Positions 25,400 to 33,780 of a stretch of 64,000 nt of DNA are shown here, in pieces. This DNA is from Bhargavaea sp. CC-171006. Its GTDB lineage: Bacteria; Bacillota; Bacilli; Bacillales_A; Planococcaceae. A program made the position numbers and the translations under genes. The DNA is taken from contig NZ_QUZH01000002.1 in the NCBI RefSeq assembly GCF_009761675.1, positions 1 through 64,000 on the forward strand, in the 5' to 3' direction. Positions within the stretch are counted from its first letter, which is position 1. Each line of letters begins with the position of its first letter. The notes beneath the pieces are model-generated. The model was not told where the DNA came from, did not search any database, and worked only from the letters and a program-made list of their open reading frames with translations.

Positions 25400-25680
25400 A
25401 GGATCGTGAGGCGGTGATCCGCTATATTCGGACCGAACGGTCGATCCGTCGTCTGGAGCAGCGGACGGAAGATGTCGAATTCGAGCTTATTTTGACAAGG
25501 GATGCCGTCATCTCTTCCGACAGGGATTTTCCGCTGTCGAAAGTATGGGATATGAGTGCAAGGCCGGCAGCAAGCCGATGCTGGTTCCTGTATCTCCATA
25601 CGGATGAGGGAGTGTTCGCTTTCCGGACCGAAGAACCGCCGGATTGGTTCATCGGCAGATACAGGGAAATGAAGCGTTAA
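25396..25680 (+). CDS. hypothetical 94-residue protein coupled to the reductase
   Basis: A small basic-acidic soluble protein (starts [22 protein letters not shown]) with two tryptophans near the C terminus. Its ATG overlaps the stop of the ferredoxin reductase gene (ATGA), so it is translationally coupled. No family recognised. Its frame is uninterrupted and has codon use like its neighbours, and a terminator follows, supporting a real gene. A role in flavodoxin or ferredoxin redox chemistry is only suggested by position. Confidence 0.6.
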   Translation: MKDREAVIRYIRTERSIRRLEQRTEDVEFELILTRDAVISSDRDFPLSKVWDMSARPAASRCWFLYLHTDEGVFAFRTEEPPDWFIGRYREMKR

Positions 25681-25682
25681 AG

Positions 25683-25717
25683 AAACAGGCACGCCTTTTT
25701 TATGGCGGGCCTGTTTT
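25683..25717. terminator. terminator after the reductase operon
   Basis: A stem AACAGGC-CGCC/GGCG-GCCTGTT is closed by A on the left and TTTT on the right. Confidence 0.75.
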
Positions 25718-25809
25718 CCGTTGTTTTCCGCTACACATCCGGCGCTATTTTTGGTATATTGGTGTGTGGCATTTTTTATCTTAAAGGAGAAAGGGAATGG
25801 TGTCGGATT

Positions 25810-26769
25810 ATGGGAAAATTCACACACAGAATCCTCTTGTACTATAAATATGTACCGATCGAGGACCCGGAAACTTTCGCACAGGAGCATCTTGAGTTCT
25901 GCAAGGAACTTGGACTAAAGGGCCGCATCCTCATCGGTGCAGAAGGCATAAACGGAACGTGCTCAGGCACGGTTGAACAAACACAGAAATACATGGATGC
26001 GATGCATGCCGACGAGCGTTTCGGCGACATGGCATTCAAGGTGGATGAAGCGGAAGGCCATGCTTTCCGGAAGATGCATGTTCGATACAGGCAGGAAATC
26101 GTCAACCTGAGCCTTGAAGAAGACGTGGATCCAAACGAGCTGACCGGCGATTACCTGGAACCGGCAGAGTTCCTCGAGCAGATGCAGCGTGACGATGTTG
26201 TCGTCCTCGACGCGCGAAATGATTATGAATATGACCTCGGCCACTTCCGCGGTGCCATCCGGCCGGAAGTGGAAACATTCCGTGAGCTGCCGGAATGGGT
26301 ACGCGAGAACCGTGAGAAATTTGAAGGCAAAAAGATCCTGGCTTACTGCACGGGCGGCATCCGCTGTGAGAAATTCACCGGCTGGCTGAAGCGCGAAGGC
26401 TTTGAAGATGTGGCGCATCTCCATGGGGGCATCGTCACCTACGGAAAAGACCCTGTAGCAAAAGGGCAACTGTGGGACGGCCAATGCTATGTGTTCGACA
26501 ACCGGATCGCCGTGCCGGTCAACCAAGTTGAACATGTTGTCGTAGGCCGCGACCACTTCGATGGGACGCCTTGTGAACGCTATGTAAACTGTGCAAACCC
26601 TGAATGCAACAAAAAAATCCTGGCATCCGAAGAAAACGAACTGCTTTTCCGCCGCAGCTGCTCAGACGAGTGCCGGGAGCACCCGCGCAACCGCTACTTC
26701 CTTGAAACAGGGATGACCGAAGCGGAGTGGCAGGAGAAAGTGGACGAACTGAAAACCCAACAGGCATAA
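25810..26769 (+). CDS. trhO: tRNA uridine(34) hydroxylase TrhO (rhodanese family)
   Basis: A 319-residue protein of the UPF0176/TrhO family, which hydroxylates U34 of tRNAs to make 5-hydroxyuridine with molecular oxygen. An N-terminal ferredoxin-like domain (about 1-95) precedes a rhodanese domain with catalytic C180 in [14 protein letters not shown], and a cysteine-rich C-terminal part ([16 protein letters not shown]) that may bind metal. ATG 25810 lies 12 nt after GGAGAAAGGG. A TGGTATATT extended -10 at 25752-25760 is likely its promoter. Confidence 0.92.
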   Translation: MGKFTHRILLYYKYVPIEDPETFAQEHLEFCKELGLKGRILIGAEGINGTCSGTVEQTQKYMDAMHADERFGDMAFKVDEAEGHAFRKMHVRYRQEIVNLSLEEDVDPNELTGDYLEPAEFLEQMQRDDVVVLDARNDYEYDLGHFRGAIRPEVETFRELPEWVRENREKFEGKKILAYCTGGIRCEKFTGWLKREGFEDVAHLHGGIVTYGKDPVAKGQLWDGQCYVFDNRIAVPVNQVEHVVVGRDHFDGTPCERYVNCANPECNKKILASEENELLFRRSCSDECREHPRNRYFLETGMTEAEWQEKVDELKTQQA

Positions 26770-26799
26770 ATCAGAAGAGAAAAGAAAAGAAAAGAAGTC

Positions 26800-26839
26800 G
26801 CCGCCGCTTTCCATTATTGGAAGCAGCGGCGGCTTTTTT
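26800..26839 (+). terminator. terminator after trhO
   Basis: A stem GCCGCCGC/GCGGCGGC (26800-26807, 26826-26833) with inner TCC/GGA pairing is followed by six T. Confidence 0.85.
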
Positions 26840-26971
26840 GGTGCACCCATTCGGGCGGCAGCAACACCTGCAATACTGCCAGTTGGAAGAACCGGATGCT
26901 GCCTGGAAGGGCGTGCTAAACAAGACCAGGAATTTCCTGGCTCTATCCGCCATTCCAACGGAGTTGGCCGG

Positions 26972-27000
26972 TTGCGTGGAATGTTCTTTTTATGTATAAA
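26972..27000 (+). promoter_or_regulatory. promoter of the SRAP gene
   Basis: TTGCGT (26972-26977), 17-nt spacer, TATAAA (26995-27000). A leader of about 20 nt carries the AGAGAGGTGCC ribosome binding site. Confidence 0.55.
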
Positions 27001-27028
27001 AGTATAAAACACATAGAGAGGTGCCGAT

Positions 27029-27703
27029 ATGTGCGGAAGATTTACGCTATATATCCCATACGGAGAACTGATCGAACGCTTTGGAATCACTAGGTCATTT
27101 GAAGAGGCGGATTACAGTCCCAGCTACAACATCGCACCGACCCAGCAGGTGGTCGCCGTGATCAGCGACGGCAGGGAGAACCGGATGGGCAAGCTGCGCT
27201 GGGGACTCGTTCCAAGGTGGGCGAAAGATCTGAAAATCGGCAGCCGGATGATCAATGCGCGGGCGGAGACCCTGGCGGAAAAGCCAAGTTTCAGGCAAGC
27301 TTTCGAGCGGCGCCGCTGCATCATTCCGGCAGACTCGTTCTATGAATGGGTGAGGGAAAAAGACATCCGTAGACCGATGAGGATCAGGCTGAAGGACGAA
27401 CCGGTTTTCGGAATGGCGGGACTTTGGGAGACATGGATATCACCGGACGGAGAAAAAGTCCACACCTGCACAGCCATTACGACCCGGCCGAACCGGCTCA
27501 TGGAAACGATTCATGACCGGATGCCCGTGATTCTCGATAAGTCCGATGAAGCGGAGTGGCTGAATCCGGACAACCGGGACACCATGTCCCTGGGCCGGTT
27601 GCTTGTCCCTTACAATGCGGACAGGATGGAGGCTTATGAAGTGTCGCCTGATGTAAACTCGCCGAAAAACAATAGTCCCGAACTCATCGTGCCTTTTTGC
27701 TGA
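27029..27703 (+). CDS. SRAP (HMCES/YedK-type) abasic-site DNA-protein crosslinking protein
   Basis: A 224-residue SOS-response-associated peptidase-family protein. Cys2 (MCGRFTLY) becomes the N terminus and forms the thiazolidine crosslink with abasic sites in single-stranded DNA; NIAPTQ, NARAETLAEKPSF, the glutamate in DSFYEW and the histidine in IHDRMPVIL complete the active site. All are present, so it should be active. Monocistronic, with its own promoter. No LexA box was found upstream. Confidence 0.94.
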   Translation: MCGRFTLYIPYGELIERFGITRSFEEADYSPSYNIAPTQQVVAVISDGRENRMGKLRWGLVPRWAKDLKIGSRMINARAETLAEKPSFRQAFERRRCIIPADSFYEWVREKDIRRPMRIRLKDEPVFGMAGLWETWISPDGEKVHTCTAITTRPNRLMETIHDRMPVILDKSDEAEWLNPDNRDTMSLGRLLVPYNADRMEAYEVSPDVNSPKNNSPELIVPFC

Positions 27704-27772
27704 GTATAGCTAAGCTAAGGAAGATTAAAGAGATAGAAAGAATATGCTATATGTCGATTGAAATAATCATTC

Positions 27773-27801
27773 TTCAATAAAGTAAAGAATACTAGTATAA
27801 T
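27773..27801 (+). promoter_or_regulatory. promoter of the PAS histidine kinase gene
   Basis: TTCAAT (27773-27778), 17-nt spacer, TATAAT (27796-27801). A leader of about 65 nt follows. Confidence 0.65.
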
Positions 27802-27870
27802 ATTCATAACTACTTGACGGAATAGTAAGGCTTTGGGTCGGGAAGGGAGACTTAAGGTTCAACTTTCTTA

Positions 27871-29688
27871 ATGAGAGCAGGTATTAAAATGGAGAAAACA
27901 GAGCTTTTCCAATCAAACAACACTGGATATCTCTACGCTGTACTGCATATCGAAAGCGGGTATTATTGCATGATTGCAAACGGAGAAAAAGAATCCATAA
28001 GGCTTCCTTCGCCATTGGATCCCTCTGTTCATGACATGGCTCATTTTCGGGATCTGCCGCTCCTCTTTGAAAGAATCCGCGAGGCGCATGCGGGCGTTGA
28101 ATTCGTCCCTTTCTCTGTAAGGAGAAAAGACGATTCTCAGTCACCCATGTATGTGGAGCGGCTTAAGAGGATTGATGACCACCATGTTTTGCTCCAAGCC
28201 ATTCTCATTAGGAAAGCACCCGTGAAGCTGGCACCGGCCAGTCCTCAGTCAGCCTGGAGCAGCCCGTTTTTTGAACACATGGAAGAAGCGGGTGTTCTCT
28301 TATGCACCAATGGTGAAGTCATGAAAATCAACTCGGCATTTACAAAGGAATACGGCTGGACAGAAGAAGACCTTGTGGGCGGAATTCTTCCATATGTTCC
28401 AGATGATCTTCGAGAGGAGTTCGAGCTGACACGGGCCCGCCTGCTCGCCGGAGAAAAAAAGATCAACCTGGATACTGTAAGGCTGAAGAAGGATGGTACG
28501 CGTGTGCCGGTCAGCATCCGGGCCTATCCGGTTTTTGACAGTGATGGCCGCCTTGCCGGAACAACGGCCATGCTCATCTCCAAAGAGTCCGCGGCAGCCA
28601 CTCAATCCCTGATACAGCTTCAGGAGCGGATCATTAAAGATCGGGATCAGCTAATCGTGGATATCATGGAGAATACAGACCTAGGTGTTGGACAATACGA
28701 CTATATCCGAAATCGTTTTATATACTTGAGTCCCGCCATCAGAGGCCTGTTCGAGGTGGAGCTGAACGAAATTTACGTCAATGCCTTCGCGTTTCAGAAA
28801 TATGTCCATCCGGACGATCGGGAAAAGATGGCGGATGTGCTTTGCAACCCTGATTCAAACGGAGAGATGGACTTCAGGGTCATCGTCCCGGGCAAGGGAC
28901 TGAAATGGCTGCGCACTAAATCGGTGCCGATTTATGACGACGAAGGTCGGATTGTGCGGCTGATCGGTTTCACTCAGGACATCACCAGGCAGAAATTCTC
29001 TGAAGAGATCAGTCTGAAATGGGAAAAGCTCGGCATGGTCGGTCACCTGGCCGCCGGCATTGCCCATGAAGTGAGAAATCCCCTTACGGCCGTGAAGGGC
29101 TTTATGCAGCTGTTGGACGAAACCGGTTCTGCCGGCGATTACGCAGAGATCATCATGGATCAGTTGGAACGCATTGAACTGATTGTGAATGAGCTTCTGA
29201 TGCTGGCTGAACCTCATGAAGAAGATGAAATGAGACCGGCTGATCTTGAAAAAGTGTTGTCGGAAGTTGTCCCTCTGTTAAAAGCGGAAGCACGTATGCA
29301 TAATTCGACGATTCGATTTAAAATTCAGGGAGGACCGCTCCCGGCCGTCTGCAAAACAGACGAAATCAAGCATGTGATCATTAACCTTGTGAAAAACTCT
29401 TTGGAAGCCATGCCGGATGGCGGCACGATTAATATTTCGGCATGGACCAACGATGGCGGGCCTGTCATCGAAGTCCGGGATGAAGGCATCGGCATTCCGG
29501 AGGAACGGCTGACGCGTCTCGGAGAACCGTTTTACTCGAACAAAGAAAAAGGCACCGGCATGGGTCTCATGAAGAGTTTCAAGATTATGGAGCGGCATGG
29601 AGGGACGATCGAGTTTGAAAGTGAGATAGGAAAGGGGACTACGGCAAGAATCCGGTTCCCGATAGATTCAGAGACTACTATTTCGTGA
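27871..29688 (+). CDS. PAS-containing sensor histidine kinase, sporulation-kinase-like
   Basis: A soluble kinase of 605 residues (599 from the alternative ATG 27889, which has the better spaced site AGCAGG). An N-terminal region without clear domain is followed by two PAS domains (about 130-240 and 265-375), a HisKA domain with H399 in GHLAAGIAHEVRNPLTAVKGF and a complete HATPase (NLVKNSLEAM, DEGIGIPEE, KGTGMGLM). The H-box resembles KinA/KinE-class kinases that feed the Spo0A phosphorelay. No response regulator gene adjoins, typical of that class. No membrane span, so it senses an intracellular signal. Confidence 0.88.
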   Translation: MRAGIKMEKTELFQSNNTGYLYAVLHIESGYYCMIANGEKESIRLPSPLDPSVHDMAHFRDLPLLFERIREAHAGVEFVPFSVRRKDDSQSPMYVERLKRIDDHHVLLQAILIRKAPVKLAPASPQSAWSSPFFEHMEEAGVLLCTNGEVMKINSAFTKEYGWTEEDLVGGILPYVPDDLREEFELTRARLLAGEKKINLDTVRLKKDGTRVPVSIRAYPVFDSDGRLAGTTAMLISKESAAATQSLIQLQERIIKDRDQLIVDIMENTDLGVGQYDYIRNRFIYLSPAIRGLFEVELNEIYVNAFAFQKYVHPDDREKMADVLCNPDSNGEMDFRVIVPGKGLKWLRTKSVPIYDDEGRIVRLIGFTQDITRQKFSEEISLKWEKLGMVGHLAAGIAHEVRNPLTAVKGFMQLLDETGSAGDYAEIIMDQLERIELIVNELLMLAEPHEEDEMRPADLEKVLSEVVPLLKAEARMHNSTIRFKIQGGPLPAVCKTDEIKHVIINLVKNSLEAMPDGGTINISAWTNDGGPVIEVRDEGIGIPEERLTRLGEPFYSNKEKGTGMGLMKSFKIMERHGGTIEFESEIGKGTTARIRFPIDSETTIS

Positions 29689-29721
29689 GTGTAATATATT
29701 GTTTTCGTTTCTTCATCGATT

Positions 29722-29738
29722 TGTCATGCCACTGTAAC
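29722..29738 (+). promoter_or_regulatory. candidate WalR box
   Basis: Direct repeat TGTCAT-5 nt-TGTAAC matches the WalR consensus TGTWAH-N5-TGTWAH with one mismatch (C at the fourth base). It lies 50 nt before the start of a YocH-like wall protein; yocH is a known WalR target in B. subtilis. Confidence 0.6.
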
Positions 29739-29787
29739 AATTGCGTGGTAGAGTGGGTGTCGTTGAAGAAAGGAGACATTTACCATT

Positions 29788-30546
29788 ATGAAAAAAAGCT
29801 TGATTGCGCTAACGGCAGCGCTGACACTGGGTGCAGGTGCAGGAACAGTTTCCGCTGCGGAGCATACGGTATCCAAAGGCGATACACTCTGGTCCATTTC
29901 TCAGGCCAACTCTGTCACAGTCGCACAGCTAAAGCAGTGGAATTCCCTTTCCTCTGATCTGATCTATCCGGGTGATGTTCTTACTACCTCCTCGGACAGC
30001 CCAGCGACACAAACCAATCAGAAAGCGTCTGCTGCAGCGAAGCCGGCGGCATCCGCTTCCACATATACCGTCAAGAGCGGCGATACGCTCTACCGAATCG
30101 CGACAAACCATGGTATTAGCGTCAACACACTGATGGGTCTGAACGGCCTCAATGGCACGCTGATCCATCCCGGACAAACTCTAAAAGTATCCGGCAAAGT
30201 CGTTCAGGCAAGCGCGTCCAAAACGGAGTCTGCATCGAAGCCGGCACCGTCCGCGACACGTGAACTGTCTGTCCGTGCAACGGCATACACGGCATACTGC
30301 AACGGTTGCTCCGGAATTACTGCCACTGGCATCAACCTGAAAGCAAATCCTAACCAGAAAGTCATCGCAGTCGACCCTAAAGTCATTCCGCTCGGAACGA
30401 AGGTATGGGTTGAAGGTTATGGTGAAGCAATCGCAGGTGACACGGGCGGCGCCATCAAAGGCAATCGCATCGATGTCTTTATCCCGAACAAAAGCCGCGC
30501 GCTGCAGTGGGGATCCAAGACAGTCACAGTGAAGATCCTCGACTGA
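29788..30546 (+). CDS. secreted LysM/3D-domain cell-wall protein, YocH-like
   Basis: A 252-residue exported protein: Sec signal peptide (MKKSLIALTAALTLGAGAG, cleavage after VSA), two LysM peptidoglycan-binding repeats (about 25-68 and 91-135), a Ser/Ala/Lys linker, and a C-terminal 3D domain (about 155-252) with VRATAYTAYCNGC...GDTGGAIKGNRIDVF, whose three aspartates name the fold. Such proteins are probable muropeptide-cleaving enzymes (YocH). RBS GAAAGGAGACATTTACC. A WalR-type box upstream fits cell-wall homeostasis control. Confidence 0.92.
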   Translation: MKKSLIALTAALTLGAGAGTVSAAEHTVSKGDTLWSISQANSVTVAQLKQWNSLSSDLIYPGDVLTTSSDSPATQTNQKASAAAKPAASASTYTVKSGDTLYRIATNHGISVNTLMGLNGLNGTLIHPGQTLKVSGKVVQASASKTESASKPAPSATRELSVRATAYTAYCNGCSGITATGINLKANPNQKVIAVDPKVIPLGTKVWVEGYGEAIAGDTGGAIKGNRIDVFIPNKSRALQWGSKTVTVKILD

Positions 30547-30557
30547 TATCAAACTGA

Positions 30558-30605
30558 AAACAGCCATCCGCATCATCTGTCATTCAGATGGGCGGATGGC
30601 TGTTT
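30558..30605. terminator. bidirectional terminator
   Basis: A 14-bp stem AAACAGCCATCCGC (30558-30571) with its complement (30592-30605); an inner CATCTG/CAGATG pairing extends it. It serves the YocH-like gene and the convergent MFS gene. Confidence 0.88.
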
Positions 30606-30609
30606 CTGT

Positions 30610-31752
30610 TTATTGCCTCATTCCGGCCAACGCATAGACCGCCACGGCAAGAAGGACAGAACCGGTAAGCAGGAATGCACCGCGTGCGTCCAGGCCCAGG
30701 GAGCCGATCAGGCCGGAGCCTGCAACTACGCCGATCGAGAAAAACGCATAAAAATATCCGTAGGCTTTCCCGCGGTAATGCGAATCAGTCGAATCGATCA
30801 GAAGAGAGTTGACCGAGGGAAATAGGAACGCGAACCCGACGCCATATAGGGACATCGCAGCATAAAGCAGCGGGAGCTGACCGGCTCCGGACAGGAAGAG
30901 CATGCTGGCTCCCATGAGGGCGATACCGAATGCCAGCGTTGCTTCTGGCCTGATCTTATCGAACAGGCGGTTGGTCGGAAGGATAAAGATGAGGATGGCG
31001 ACGATGCCGAAGACGCTGAGCAATAGTCCGCTCGTCTTTGTATCGTACCCGATTGCTTCAACCTGGAGCGGAAGAACAAGTGCAAGCACGCCCTGGGAGA
31101 ACATCAGGAAAAAAGCGCCTGCAAATGCACGGATGACACCGGGATGCCTGAACAGTTCCATTACCGGGAAACTCCCGGAAGAGCGGCCGGCTTTTGACTG
31201 TGCCTCTTGCTGATTTGTGCTGCCGCGGAGGATGAACACCGCGAGAACGGCAAGTGTAAGGAGAAATGCGCCATTCATCATCATGATAAATGGGGCACCG
31301 GTTCTGGAGGCGATGATGCCGCTCAGGGCGGGGCCGGCAATGGCCGCGAGCCCGACAAAAGCTCCCGACAGAGCGGAGTTCTTGCCACGCTTGGATTCTT
31401 CTGACCGGTTGGCGATGAATGTGAACGCCGCCGGTACGATCAGCCCTTCCATGAAGCCGTGGATCACACGCACTGCCAAAAGGGAGTTGGGTGTGTCAGC
31501 CGGTGTGTAAAGGAACAGGGCGACCGAAGAAAGAAGAAGGCCGGTAATCAGGATCGGAAACGGCCCGAGCCGGTCTGTCCCGAACCCGGACAAAACGTTG
31601 CCGATCGTATTGGCGAATGAATAAATGCCGACAACCAGACCGGTCACAAAGGGTGTCGCACCGAGCAGAACGGCATGAGGACTCATGATCGGAAGCTGGC
31701 TGAACAGGTCAAAAAACGAAAAGAATATGATGATATAGATGAAGACGTGCAT
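30610..31752 (-). CDS. major facilitator superfamily transporter
   Basis: A 380-residue protein with about twelve hydrophobic segments and the MFS motif A-like GFGTDRLGPFPIL between spans 2 and 3. It has the DHA1 drug:proton antiporter look (short loops, GAFVGLAAIAGPALSG motif C-like in span 5, typical of exporters). Substrate unknown. Monocistronic on the minus strand. The N terminus begins directly in span 1, and no ribosome binding site was preferred over ATG 31752 (AAAGAGGCCAAGCC upstream). Confidence 0.85.
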   Translation of the reverse strand: MHVFIYIIIFFSFFDLFSQLPIMSPHAVLLGATPFVTGLVVGIYSFANTIGNVLSGFGTDRLGPFPILITGLLLSSVALFLYTPADTPNSLLAVRVIHGFMEGLIVPAAFTFIANRSEESKRGKNSALSGAFVGLAAIAGPALSGIIASRTGAPFIMMMNGAFLLTLAVLAVFILRGSTNQQEAQSKAGRSSGSFPVMELFRHPGVIRAFAGAFFLMFSQGVLALVLPLQVEAIGYDTKTSGLLLSVFGIVAILIFILPTNRLFDKIRPEATLAFGIALMGASMLFLSGAGQLPLLYAAMSLYGVGFAFLFPSVNSLLIDSTDSHYRGKAYGYFYAFFSIGVVAGSGLIGSLGLDARGAFLLTGSVLLAVAVYALAGMRQ

Positions 31753-31904
31753 GGCTTGGCCTCTTTCCGGTTCATGGTAAATTCACTTTACCATGGGGGC
31801 AGGCAGCCGTCATCCATTTGGAAGCATGGTGTTTATTCCTTCCTGCGAAGGGCAATAGTAGTAATGTTTGCGAAAAATATCACGAATTCAAAGGAGTTGT
31901 TTGC

Positions 31905-32528
31905 ATGGATTCAATCAATCTTGCAGTCATTCACTACAGCTCGACCGGAACCAATCATAAACTGGCGCATTGGGCCGGCGAAGTGGCACAGGCAGCGGGC
32001 GCGGAAGTCAAGGTGCTCAAGGTTGCCGAAACCGCACCTGAGGCGGCGATTGCTTCTAATCCTGCATGGAAAAAACACTATGAATCCGTGAAGGACGAGC
32101 CGGAAGCCAAGCCGGAAGATCTGGAATGGGCGGACGCCATCATCTTCAGTGCGCCGACCCGCTTCGGCAGCAAGTCTGTCCAGATGCAGCAGTTCTTCGA
32201 TCTGACGGGCGGCCTGTGGGCACAGGGCAAGCTCGTCAACAAAGTATGCAGCGCCATGTCATCCGCCCAGAATCCGCACGGCGGCCAAGAAGCAACCATT
32301 CTTTCGCTGTACACCTCTCTGTTCCACTGGGGCGCCATCATCGCTGCCCCGGGGTACACGGATCCTTCCGTTTTCGCTGCCGGCGGCAACCCGTATGGCA
32401 CGAGTGTCTCGGTCGATCAGGACGGCAACATGGTCGAAGGGGAAGAAAAGATCAAAGCGGCTGTTGAGCATCAGGCCCGCCGTACCGTTGAAGTCGCGAA
32501 GTGGGTCAAGCAAGGGGCCAACGGCTGA
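31905..32528 (+). CDS. NAD(P)H:quinone oxidoreductase, WrbA type
   Basis: A 207-residue flavodoxin-fold enzyme. The FMN phosphate loop is HYSSTGTNHKLA, followed by SAPTRFGSKSVQMQQFFDLTGGLW, the WrbA type IV quinone reductase signature, and GGQEATILSLYTSLFHWG. It performs two-electron quinone reduction protecting from oxidative stress. ATG 31905 follows AAAGGAGTTGTTTGC, trimming 29 codons of upstream open frame. Monocistronic. Confidence 0.9.
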   Translation: MDSINLAVIHYSSTGTNHKLAHWAGEVAQAAGAEVKVLKVAETAPEAAIASNPAWKKHYESVKDEPEAKPEDLEWADAIIFSAPTRFGSKSVQMQQFFDLTGGLWAQGKLVNKVCSAMSSAQNPHGGQEATILSLYTSLFHWGAIIAAPGYTDPSVFAAGGNPYGTSVSVDQDGNMVEGEEKIKAAVEHQARRTVEVAKWVKQGANG

Positions 32529-32544
32529 ATCTGAACATTGTGTG

Positions 32545-32572
32545 AACCGCCTCCATGTTGGGGGGCGGTTTA
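32545..32572 (+). terminator. terminator after the wrbA-type gene
   Basis: A stem AACCGCC-TCC/GGG-GGCGGTT is followed by a short T-rich stretch. Confidence 0.65.
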
Positions 32573-32643
32573 TTCCTGTTGCGGCAGGAGAGAGAGGCGG
32601 AGCCACCGTATAATAGAAGTAAAAGAAGGTGGAGGGTGAAACG

Positions 32644-33690
32644 ATGAATACCGTCGTCCAAAAATCCGCAAATCCCATCTGGCTGATTCTGCTGCTGCTT
32701 GTTCTTGGATCCAACCTGATCCTCTACAGAACCGAATTTGGAGGATACGTTCTTTCGGTGGCCTCAGAGGCGGTTGTGATCGGTTCCCTGATTGACCTGG
32801 CAATCGTGGCGCCGCTATTGTTTTTGGCTTGGAAAAGATCGATTACGCTGAAGGGATTCCTTTTCGGATCAGCCGCGGGCCTGATCACGGCACGGTTCCT
32901 CATTCCCGCCGAATGGCTGGGCAGCTACGCGCCGGTCACCTATATCGGAATTGCTGCAGAGGGCGCACTTGTTCTGCTTGAACTGGTGCTCGTCGTCTCT
33001 CTGTTTGTCTACCTGCCAAAGATCCTTCGGACGACCAGGCAGGATCTGAAGCCTCTCCTGTTCGCATTCCCTGCTGCCGTCGACAGTCATATCCGGAGCC
33101 ATCCGATCGTTCACGCATTCTGTTCGGAGATGCTGATGTTCTACTACGCCTTTGGGGCATGGAAAAAGAAGCCGCTGCTCACTGAAGATACCTTCACACT
33201 CCACCGCAAAACGAGCCATATGGCCATGCAGCTGATGCTCATCCATGCCATCATCATCGAAACAATCGGCATCCACTGGTGGCTCCATGAAAAATCGCTT
33301 GTCCTTTCGATCATCCTTCTGATTCTGAACGTGTATTCGGTCATCTATCTCATCGGGGATATGCAGGCCGTCCGGCTGTCTCCTGCAGTCTTCGGGCCCG
33401 ACACGCTTTATCTGTCCCTCGGCATGGCCAACCGGATGGAAATCCGCTATACGGATATTGCAGAAGTGGTGACCAGCGGGGAAGAGTTGTCCGGCAAGCT
33501 ATCCAAGGACACCGCCGAGTTCGTTGCAAAAGATTTTGAAGCCGCCCGCCCGGATGTCCTTATTAAGCTGAAGCAACCTGTTTCCGCGACCCTGTTCATG
33601 GGCGTCCGAAGACCTTACGGGTCAGTCGCGGTCAGGGCAGATGAAAAGGATGAGTTTATCAGGCGACTGAAAAAAGAGCTGGGCTTGTAA
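32644..33690 (+). CDS. integral membrane protein with PH-like C-terminal domain, unknown function
   Basis: A 348-residue protein with seven to eight membrane spans in residues 10-255 and a soluble C terminus (about 260-348) rich in strands, ending YGSVAVRADEKDEFIRRLKKELGL, as in bacterial PH domains. Related Bacillus proteins are often labelled beta-carotene 15,15'-monooxygenase, which I regard as unsupported: the histidines here (HSHIRSHP, HRKTSHM, HAIIIETIGIHWW) do not form that family's iron site, but they are numerous and in or near the membrane. ATG 32644 follows GGTGGAGGG. Confidence 0.75.
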   Translation: MNTVVQKSANPIWLILLLLVLGSNLILYRTEFGGYVLSVASEAVVIGSLIDLAIVAPLLFLAWKRSITLKGFLFGSAAGLITARFLIPAEWLGSYAPVTYIGIAAEGALVLLELVLVVSLFVYLPKILRTTRQDLKPLLFAFPAAVDSHIRSHPIVHAFCSEMLMFYYAFGAWKKKPLLTEDTFTLHRKTSHMAMQLMLIHAIIIETIGIHWWLHEKSLVLSIILLILNVYSVIYLIGDMQAVRLSPAVFGPDTLYLSLGMANRMEIRYTDIAEVVTSGEELSGKLSKDTAEFVAKDFEAARPDVLIKLKQPVSATLFMGVRRPYGSVAVRADEKDEFIRRLKKELGL

Positions 33691-33720
33691 TAATGGTTAT
33701 TCAATCTTTCCCGAAATGTT

Positions 33721-33749
33721 TTGAAAACGCATGCTTCATCCACTATAAT
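33721..33749 (+). promoter_or_regulatory. promoter of the M42 peptidase gene, with cre-like overlap
   Basis: TTGAAA (33721-33726), 17-nt spacer, TATAAT (33744-33749). Bases 33721-33736 (TTGAAAACGCATGCTT) match the CcpA cre consensus WTGNAANCGNWWNCAW with one mismatch and cover the -35. Confidence 0.7.
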
Positions 33750-33780
33750 TTGAATGACACTTGTTTAGGAGGTCGAAGTA

